17,714 nucleotides of DNA from DATDYW01 sp044375695 (GTDB taxonomy: Bacteria > Patescibacteriota > Minisyncoccia > Phycocordibacterales > JAACPR01). The translations under genes and the position numbers were made by a program. Below are positions 11,800-16,185 of this stretch, piece after piece. The notes beneath the pieces are model-generated. The model was not told where the DNA came from and did not search any database. It worked only from the letters and a program-made list of their open reading frames with translations. Within the stretch, counting starts at the first letter, position 1. Each line of letters begins with the position of its first letter. The stretch is from assembly GCA_044375695.1 (NCBI GenBank), contig JBILMG010000015.1, positions 1 to 17,714 on the forward strand, read 5' to 3'.

Positions 11800-12138
11800 T
11801 CGGTACAGGCAGCTTACGCCGTTTTTCCACATAGTCTTCCAGTGCACCGCGTGCCGCTGCCCCTCCTCGAGGCCGTACACCCGGAGCGATAGCCCGAACG
11901 TGGAGATTTTATGGCGGAAAGCCTTGAAAAAGGCTTCACCCACCTCCCATCCGTCAACGAATCGCTCAACGCTCTCGGGGACGGTGAGGTAGGGCTGCGC
12001 ATTTCTCTTCACCGGAGCAGGTTCTCGGGAAGTTTCGGCGGCGGCATCCTGGCGAAGGGCTTCTTCGGTTTTCCGGTCACCGGGCACCAGCAGGTACCTG
12101 ACCGCCTGGTTCAATTTTTGTTTTTTGGCGATCTTCAC
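11785..12138 (-). CDS. Hypothetical protein, 117 aa
   Basis: Unrecognised. It starts at a GTG (MKIAKKQKLNQAVRYLLVPG) with a basic N-terminus, then an Ala/Glu-rich linker (TEEALRQDAAAETSREPAP). The C-terminal part is rich in aromatic residues (FVDGWEVGEAFFKAFRHKIS, and further on HWKTMWKNGVSCLY). It is soluble, with no known motif. The GTG lies 6 nt after TAGGGT on the minus strand. The terminator overlaps its last codons. It lies back-to-back with the VKOR gene. Confidence 0.68.
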   Translation of the reverse strand: MKIAKKQKLNQAVRYLLVPGDRKTEEALRQDAAAETSREPAPVKRNAQPYLTVPESVERFVDGWEVGEAFFKAFRHKISTFGLSLRVYGLEEGQRHAVHWKTMWKNGVSCLYRDPDA

Positions 12139-12144
12139 CAGGCC

Positions 12145-12150
12145 ACCCTA
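12145..12150 (-). promoter_or_regulatory. -10-like box for the 117-aa gene
   Basis: TAGGGT on the minus strand, 6 nt before the GTG at 12138. Confidence 0.4.
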
Positions 12151-12196
12151 CCCCCGCTTTCCCCGCCTCGCAATTCGCCGCCCGCGCCGCTCGCGG

Positions 12197-12202
12197 TACA
12201 AT
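12197..12202 (+). promoter_or_regulatory. -10 box for the VKOR gene
   Basis: TACAAT, 7 nt before the GTG at 12210. No Shine-Dalgarno and no good -35 (TTCGCC at the right distance). Compatible with a leaderless mRNA. Confidence 0.55.
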
Positions 12203-12209
12203 TTGAGCC

Positions 12210-13217
12210 GTGAACTACTGGCACCTCGCGGGCGCGCTGCTCTCGGCCTTCGGCCTCGGCCTCTGCCTCCGCATTTTCAAGAAGAAGCGCGAGCCCAAGC
12301 CAATGGTCTGCATGCTCGGCGCCGACTGCAACAAGGTCGTGAAGAGCGAGTTCTCGACCTTTATGGGCGTCGGGCTCGAGTTCTACGGCATCGGCTACTA
12401 CGCGCTGTCGCTCCTGTTCTACGCGTCAGCCTTCCTGTGGCCGCACGTCTTCTCCCTCGAGGCTAAGTTTATTGCCACGGGGTTCGCCATGGCGGCGTTC
12501 TTCTTCTCCTGCTACCTCACCTTCGTGCAGGCCTTCTACATCAAGTCGTGGTGCTCCTGGTGCCTCACCTCGGCCGCTACCTCCACGATCATCTTCCTGC
12601 TCGCGGTCGGCGGCGACATCGCGGCCGGGCTCAACTTTGTGCCGCTCCTCCTGGAATGGCGCGACGCCCTCGTGGCGCTGCACCTCTTGGGTTTCGCCCT
12701 CGGCATTGGCGGCGCCACCGTGGCCGACCTGGTCTTCTTCCGCTTCATGAAGGACTTCTACATCTCGGAGTCCGAGCGGGACATCATTCGCTCGCTTTCC
12801 CAGGCGCTCTGGTTCGGCCTCCTCATCGTCGCCATTTCGGCAATTGGCCTCTACCTCCCTGCCCAGGCCGGCCAAGCCTCGTACTTCTGGCCGGAAATGG
12901 CGCTCCTCTTCCTCATCGCGGTTAACGACGCGCTCCTCGGCCTCCTCATCATGCCCCGCCTGGTAGCCGCCGCCAGCAACCACAAGGTGCTGCGCGTAGC
13001 CGAGGTTTCGAGCCTACGCCGTATCGCCTTCGCGCTCGGATCGGCCTCGTTCGTCACCTGGTACGCGGCCTTCGCGGCGGTGCTACGCGGCGACGCCGGC
13101 ATCGACGTCGGCGCCTTCTTCGGCTGGTACATTGCCGCCATGGTTGGCGCCATCGTCTTCTCGCAGATGGTCGAACGCCGATACCACGCGATCGCCCCCT
13201 CGATGGCCGCTTTCTAG
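12210..13217 (+). CDS. VKOR-family membrane thiol oxidoreductase with extra C-terminal membrane domain
   Basis: 335 aa. Residues 1-135 are a VKOR four-helix domain, which in bacteria reoxidises disulfide-forming partners using quinone. The loop cysteines C34 and C40 are followed by SEFSTFMGVGLEFYGIGYYA, and the active-site pair is C115-S-W-C118 in YIKSWCSWCLTSA. There is no thioredoxin-like domain at either end, so a separate partner is needed. Residues about 150-335 add at least four more membrane segments (ALHLLGFALGIGGATVADLV onwards), which I do not recognise. The Cys-rich exported protein at 14140 is a possible substrate (inference). A two-TM gene follows 3 nt later in the same unit. Confidence 0.88.
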   Translation: MNYWHLAGALLSAFGLGLCLRIFKKKREPKPMVCMLGADCNKVVKSEFSTFMGVGLEFYGIGYYALSLLFYASAFLWPHVFSLEAKFIATGFAMAAFFFSCYLTFVQAFYIKSWCSWCLTSAATSTIIFLLAVGGDIAAGLNFVPLLLEWRDALVALHLLGFALGIGGATVADLVFFRFMKDFYISESERDIIRSLSQALWFGLLIVAISAIGLYLPAQAGQASYFWPEMALLFLIAVNDALLGLLIMPRLVAAASNHKVLRVAEVSSLRRIAFALGSASFVTWYAAFAAVLRGDAGIDVGAFFGWYIAAMVGAIVFSQMVERRYHAIAPSMAAF

Positions 13218-13220
13218 ACC

Positions 13221-13691
13221 ATGGACCCCAAGGAGAAAATCGAGTGGCACACGCCGGAGCACAAGCTCTACGAGCACGGGGCCGACTGGTTCTGGGTAGT
13301 TGGTATTGTCGCCTTCGGCGGCGCGGTCTTGGCCGCCTGGTTCAATAACATCCTCTTCTCCGGTTTCATCCTGCTGGCGGCCGGCGTTTCCATTCTGAAG
13401 GCCCGAATGCCCCGCGCCTTCGTGTACTGCGAAATCTCGCGCGTCGGCGTGCGGGTCAACGATGTCCGGTACCCTTGGTCGGAGCTGGTTTCCTTCTGGG
13501 TCATCGACACCGAAGACCACGACCGCATCGTCCTGCGCCCGCGCCGCTCGCTCGCCACCATGATCGTCATCCCCTACGAGAGCCACGAGGTGCCCGCGGA
13601 AGATCTCCGCAACTACCTCCTCGAGTACCTCAACGAGGAGCAAATGGAAGAGCCGCCGCTGGTGAAAATCATGGAGCGGCTGGGGTTCTGA
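13221..13691 (+). CDS. Two-TM membrane protein with cytoplasmic strand-rich domain
   Basis: 156 aa, not assigned to a family. A soluble start (MDPKEKIEWHTPEHKLYEHG) precedes two close membrane segments (about 24-42 and 44-61). A compact domain follows with alternating strands (YCEISRVGVRVNDVRYPWSE, then VSFWVIDTED) and a C-terminal acidic helix (NYLLEYLNEEQMEEPP). The layout resembles small bacterial PH-like (bPH) membrane proteins. It starts 3 nt after the VKOR stop and ends at a terminator, so the pair forms an operon. No Cys pair is present, so a direct redox role is unlikely. Confidence 0.8.
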   Translation: MDPKEKIEWHTPEHKLYEHGADWFWVVGIVAFGGAVLAAWFNNILFSGFILLAAGVSILKARMPRAFVYCEISRVGVRVNDVRYPWSELVSFWVIDTEDHDRIVLRPRRSLATMIVIPYESHEVPAEDLRNYLLEYLNEEQMEEPPLVKIMERLGF

Positions 13692-13719
13692 AACCGCCGC
13701 CTTGCGGCGGTTCGCTTTT
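13692..13719 (+). terminator. Terminator of the VKOR operon
   Basis: AACCGCCGC, loop CTT, GCGGCGGTT (9-bp perfect stem, 13692-13712), followed by CGCTTTT. It begins 1 nt past the stop codon. Confidence 0.8.
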
Positions 13720-13730
13720 ACCGCTATTGT
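13702..13730 (+). promoter_or_regulatory. Candidate promoter of tRNA-Arg(GCG)
   Basis: TTGCGG (13702-13707, in the terminator hairpin), exact 17-nt spacer, TATTGT (13725-13730), 26 nt before the tRNA. Confidence 0.45.
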
Positions 13731-13756
13731 GCCGCCCGTCCCCAAAGCCCGAAAAC

Positions 13757-13828
13757 GCTCCCGTCGTTCAATGGATAGGATGCGACCTTGCGGAGGTTGT
13801 GATGTAGGTTCGATTCCTACCGGGAGCA
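13757..13828 (+). tRNA. tRNA-Arg(GCG)
   Basis: 72-nt cloverleaf. The acceptor GCTCCCG pairs with CGGGAGC with discriminator A, the anticodon stem is CGACC/GGTTG (one G-U pair) with loop TTGCGGA (anticodon GCG), and the T-arm is GTAGG/CCTAC with TTCGATT. Most bacteria read CGU/CGC/CGA with an ACG (inosine) tRNA instead, so GCG is notable. No CCA is encoded. The last 20 nt belong to a perfect 84-bp palindrome. Confidence 0.93.
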
Positions 13829-13892
13829 CAAAATTCACGGCCCGCCCCAATTGGGGCGGGCCGTGAATTTTGTGCTCCCGGTAGGAATCGAA
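13809..13892 (+). repeat. 84-bp perfect palindrome that includes the tRNA-Arg(GCG) 3' end
   Basis: Two 42-nt arms meet at AA|TT (13850/13851) without a mismatch. Left arm: tRNA T-loop to discriminator (13809-13828), then AAAATTCACGG and CCCGCCCC. The right arm therefore holds a 20-nt antisense copy of the tRNA 3' end. The inner stem with its T-rich side acts as the tRNA terminator. Confidence 0.93.
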
Positions 13893-14038
13893 AGCCGCAG
13901 CCGACCGAGCGTAGCGAGGTTGAGCCTCGTCCGAAGAGGCTCACGGCGAGGCGGGGTCGCGAACACTTAGCCGTTTGCCGCCGTGGCTATAGTTCAGGCG
14001 ACGGCAAACGGCTTAGTGATTCGTGACCGATTCCTACC
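13893..14038 (+). repeat. tRNA-linked GC-rich element, copy C (after tRNA-Arg(GCG)); gene-free stretch
   Basis: With its flanks (13829-14139) this is the longest stretch without a gene, about 310 nt. It holds GAGCGTAGCGAGG (13907-13919), the hairpin TGAGCCTC/GAGGCTCA (13921-13943), and GCGAGGCGGGG (13946-13956; the same 11 bases as copy A at 4731-4741). A long imperfect hairpin follows (arms 13955-13983 and 13999-14028, about 29 nt each with three mismatches and one indel, around a 15-nt loop). Last comes CGATTCCTACC (14028-14038), a third copy of the tRNA T-arm segment. No coding frame is supported. Confidence 0.7.
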
Positions 14039-14127
14039 AAGATCACGGGAACAGGGCCTCAACTGAAGAGCCACCTCTCTGTCGCCCCTTTCCCCACCCC
14101 ACCACCCCGCGCACACAGCAGCCGCGC

Positions 14128-14133
14128 TAGAAT
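14128..14133 (+). promoter_or_regulatory. -10 box for the Cys-rich protein gene
   Basis: TAGAAT, 6 nt before the ATG at 14140. No Shine-Dalgarno sequence. Confidence 0.55.
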
Positions 14134-14139
14134 CAACCC

Positions 14140-14436
14140 ATGACAAAAGAAGACCGCCGAAAAACTTTCCTCGTGATCCTGGTGATTGCCGTGCTCGCCG
14201 CCGGCGTCGCCGTCAACGAAGAAGCTCGCCAGATGTCCGCCCGCGAACGGCTCTCGCGCGGGGATTACTACGACCAGCTCCTCTCCCGCTGCGAGGACGG
14301 CTGCTGCGAAGCGTCCGTCAGCCGCATGCGCCAGACCAAGGCTAAGATCCAGGAGACCGGCGGCTGCGGCCCGAGCGAGAAAGCGGACATGCTCAAGTGC
14401 GCGACCACCTACCGCTGGTGCGAGCCGGCCAAGTAG
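14140..14436 (+). CDS. Small membrane-anchored or secreted Cys-rich protein, 98 aa
   Basis: Unrecognised. A charged start (MTKEDRRKT) is followed by one hydrophobic segment at 10-25 (FLVILVIAVLAAGVAV), which acts as signal peptide or anchor. The exposed domain (about 26-98) has six cysteines (51, 55, 56, 76, 87, 94), including CEDGCC and ending YRWCEPAK. An even number of Cys outside the membrane suggests three disulfides, for which the VKOR protein nearby would be a plausible source (inference). There is no lipobox. A perfect 16-bp terminator hairpin follows the stop. Confidence 0.8.
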   Translation: MTKEDRRKTFLVILVIAVLAAGVAVNEEARQMSARERLSRGDYYDQLLSRCEDGCCEASVSRMRQTKAKIQETGGCGPSEKADMLKCATTYRWCEPAK

Positions 14437-14450
14437 GGTCGCTAGCCACA

Positions 14451-14486
14451 AAAAAGAAAGAGCGCCCGTGGGCGCTCTTTCTTTTT
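14451..14486. terminator. Bidirectional terminator between the Cys-rich gene and rpsT
   Basis: AAAAAGAAAGAGCGCC, loop CGTG, GGCGCTCTTTCTTTTT: a perfect 16-bp stem with T-rich ends on both strands, serving two convergent genes. Confidence 0.9.
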
Positions 14487-14498
14487 CGGTCCCGAGGC

Positions 14499-14759
14499 TT
14501 ACTTCGCCTTGGTGATGCGGGACATGCGAGCCTTGCGGCGGGAAGCCGTGTTGGCCTTGATAACGCCGCGCTTGGCAGCCTTGTCGATGGCGGCGTAGGC
14601 AGCCGGGACAAGCTTCTTGGCGTCGGCAACCTTGCCGGCGATTACGAGCTTCTCAATGCTGCGCTCGGCCGAATCCATGGCGCGGGTGCGGCGAAGGTTC
14701 ATGACGCGCTTCTTGGAAGCGGCGCGCATCGCTTTCTGGGCAGACTTGGTGATAGGCAT
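14499..14759 (-). CDS. rpsT: 30S ribosomal protein S20
   Basis: 86 aa, basic and helical, binding 16S rRNA. It has the S20 start MPITKSAQKAMRAASKKRVM, the central RRTRAMDSAERSIEKLV and the end block AAKRGVIKANTASRRKARM. The length fits the family (about 85-90). The ATG at 14757-14759 is chosen because S20 proteins begin M-P/A-x-x-K-S-A; a longer frame to 14975 runs into ruvA. It is divergent from ruvA with 66 nt between the starts. No Shine-Dalgarno. A TTAGTT about 11 nt upstream is a weak -10. Confidence 0.95.
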   Translation of the reverse strand: MPITKSAQKAMRAASKKRVMNLRRTRAMDSAERSIEKLVIAGKVADAKKLVPAAYAAIDKAAKRGVIKANTASRRKARMSRITKAK

Positions 14760-14812
14760 ATGCGGGCGAAAACTAACACGCTCCCCAAAAGCCCGCAAGG
14801 AGGGGCCGGTGC

Positions 14813-14818
14813 TAGGAT
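14813..14818 (+). promoter_or_regulatory. -10 box for ruvA
   Basis: TAGGAT, 7 nt before the GTG at 14826. No -35 and no Shine-Dalgarno. Confidence 0.5.
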
Positions 14819-14825
14819 AGTTCCC

Positions 14826-15404
14826 GTGATTGCCGAGCTCGTAGGCCAGGTTTCCCGCCTCTCCCCCACCCACCTCGTAATAAACGTGGGCGGCGTCGGC
14901 TACAAGGTGGCCGTAACCCCCGCCACCACGGAAAAGGCGACCCACTCCCGAGACCGCCTGCACCTGCTCATCCACACGGTGGTCCGCGAGGACGCCCTCG
15001 ACCTCTACGGCTTCTCTGCCGAAGAAGAGCTCGAGCTCTTCGAGCTCCTCATCTCCGTTTCCGGCATTGGGCCAAAGACGGCTCTGGGCGTTGTTGGCGG
15101 GGCGGCGGTCGAGGTGGTGCGCGACGGTATCGCCGCCGGCGACCCCTCTTACCTCACCAAGGTCGGCGGCATCGGCAAGAAGCTAGCGGAGCGCATCGTG
15201 CTCGAGCTCAAAGGCAAGGTTGGTTCGCTCGGACGAGGCGCGCCCGGCGGGAGCTCGGCCGGTGCCGGCGACGCGGTCGACGCTCTCTTGGCGCTCGGCT
15301 TCTCCGAGGCAGACGCCAGAACGGTCGTGGCGAGCCAGGAGAAAGGCCTCTCGGCCGAAGAGATTGTGCGCCGCTCGCTCAAAGAGCTGGGGCGGAAGAA
15401 GTAG
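14826..15404 (+). CDS. ruvA: Holliday junction DNA helicase subunit RuvA
   Basis: 192 aa. RuvA forms a tetramer on Holliday junctions and loads the RuvB motor. The GTG at 14826 gives the classic start MIAELVGQVSRLSPTHLVIN; an in-frame extension further upstream is not needed. The order is: N-terminal OB domain (1-62, with VGGVGYKV and LYGF), two helix-hairpin-helix motifs (SVSGIGPKTAL and VGGIGKKLAERIVLELKGK), a Gly/Ser-rich linker (SLGRGAPGGSSAGAG), and the C-terminal RuvB-contact domain (VDALLALGFSEADARTVV). All are intact. ruvB and ruvC are not next to it. Confidence 0.96.
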   Translation: MIAELVGQVSRLSPTHLVINVGGVGYKVAVTPATTEKATHSRDRLHLLIHTVVREDALDLYGFSAEEELELFELLISVSGIGPKTALGVVGGAAVEVVRDGIAAGDPSYLTKVGGIGKKLAERIVLELKGKVGSLGRGAPGGSSAGAGDAVDALLALGFSEADARTVVASQEKGLSAEEIVRRSLKELGRKK

Positions 15405-15420
15405 CGCCACCTCTCGCCAG

Positions 15421-15446
15421 AAAAAAGAAAAGCGCCGGTTGGCGCT
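15421..15446 (-). terminator. Terminator of the 83-aa gene
   Basis: AGCGCC, GGTT loop, GGCGCT (15431-15446), followed on the minus strand by TTTTCTTTTTT. On the plus strand the T-tract is missing, so ruvA is less well served. Confidence 0.7.
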
Positions 15447-15451
15447 CGCGT

Positions 15452-15703
15452 CTACCTAAACAACGCGCGGAGGTCTTGCCGGGCATCTCCCCTGCAAACC
15501 CGGGCCGAGTGCGCGCACTTGGATTTTTCAATCACGAATCGCGGATCGAGCGCGGCGGCGGCAAAGACCTGCGCGAGCGCCGGATCTTCTTTGGCGAGCG
15601 CGGAGATGGCGTTTGCCGCCGAATGTCCGTGCACCAGGGCAATGGCAGCAGCTGGCCCCAGCCCGAGGAAAGCTTCTCGGGAAGCTGAATCTATTTGGCT
15701 CAT
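15452..15703 (-). CDS. Hypothetical protein, 83 aa
   Basis: Unrecognised. From the ATG at 15701-15703 it reads MSQIDSASREAFLGLGPAAA, then a helical Ala-rich part (IALVHGHSAANAISALAKED) and a basic C-terminus with two Cys (KSKCAHSARVCRGDARQDL). It has no membrane segment. An in-frame GTG 24 nt upstream would add MTENEKKF. Own terminator, convergent with ruvA, divergent from the VOC gene. The initiation signal is unclear. Confidence 0.6.
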   Translation of the reverse strand: MSQIDSASREAFLGLGPAAAIALVHGHSAANAISALAKEDPALAQVFAAAALDPRFVIEKSKCAHSARVCRGDARQDLRALFR

Positions 15704-15769
15704 AAATTTCTTTTCGTTTTCTGTCACCTAAGGCGAGGCGCGTCAAATAGCGGCCGCGTCTATCGCCCA

Positions 15770-15775
15770 TATAAT
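15770..15775 (+). promoter_or_regulatory. -10 box for the VOC gene
   Basis: Consensus TATAAT exactly 7 nt before the ATG at 15783, with no Shine-Dalgarno and no -35 at 17 nt (ATAGCG). It is the clearest leaderless-type start in the window. Confidence 0.65.
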
Positions 15776-15782
15776 CCCCGGC

Positions 15783-16139
15783 ATGAAATACAGAGAAATC
15801 GCCTTCGTCGGCTACCCGGTCACCGACATGGCCCGCGCCCGCAAGTTCTACGAGGAGGTGCTCGGCCTCGAGAAACCAACCGAGTCTGACGGCCCAGATT
15901 TTGTTGAGTACCCTATCGGCACCGGAACATTCATGCTCGGCAAAATGGATGACTGGAGACCTTCCGCCGACGGACCCTCGGCTGCGCTCGAAGCCGAAGA
16001 TTTCGACGCGACGGTCGCCGCGCTGCGCGCCGCCGGCGCCGAGTTCACGATCGAGCCAATGACGCTACCCATCTGCCGCATGTGCGTCGTCAAAGACACC
16101 GAGGGCAACGCCGTCATCATTCACCGCCGCAACGACTAA
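15783..16139 (+). CDS. VOC-superfamily (glyoxalase/dioxygenase-fold) protein
   Basis: 118 aa, one VOC module pair: the opening strand EIAFVGYPVTDMARARKFYE (5-24) and ending VVKDTEGNAVIIHRRND. The pattern P-V-T-D-M-x-R-A-x-x-F-Y-x-x-V-L-G-L is typical of short, uncharacterised VOC proteins. The usual metal ligands (His in the first strand and Glu in the last) are not in their normal places, and a P-I-C-R-M-C pair of cysteines is present instead. Catalysis is therefore unclear. It stands alone with its own promoter and terminator. Confidence 0.88.
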   Translation: MKYREIAFVGYPVTDMARARKFYEEVLGLEKPTESDGPDFVEYPIGTGTFMLGKMDDWRPSADGPSAALEAEDFDATVAALRAAGAEFTIEPMTLPICRMCVVKDTEGNAVIIHRRND

Positions 16140-16140
16140 A

Positions 16141-16175
16141 AAGAAAAGCGCCCCGGGAGTTCCGGGGCGCCAGTT
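16141..16175. terminator. Bidirectional terminator between the VOC gene and the large anchored protein
   Basis: GCGCCCCGG, 5-nt loop, CCGGGGCGC (9-bp stem, 16148-16170), preceded by AAGAAAA and followed by CAGTTTTT. Convergent genes on both sides. Confidence 0.85.
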
Positions 16176-16185
16176 TTTCGGGCGG

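Noticed and set aside
13083..13850. Minus-strand frame running from the tRNA-Arg(GCG) palindrome into the VKOR operon
   Set aside because: It starts in tRNA/palindrome sequence and is antisense to two well-supported membrane protein genes.
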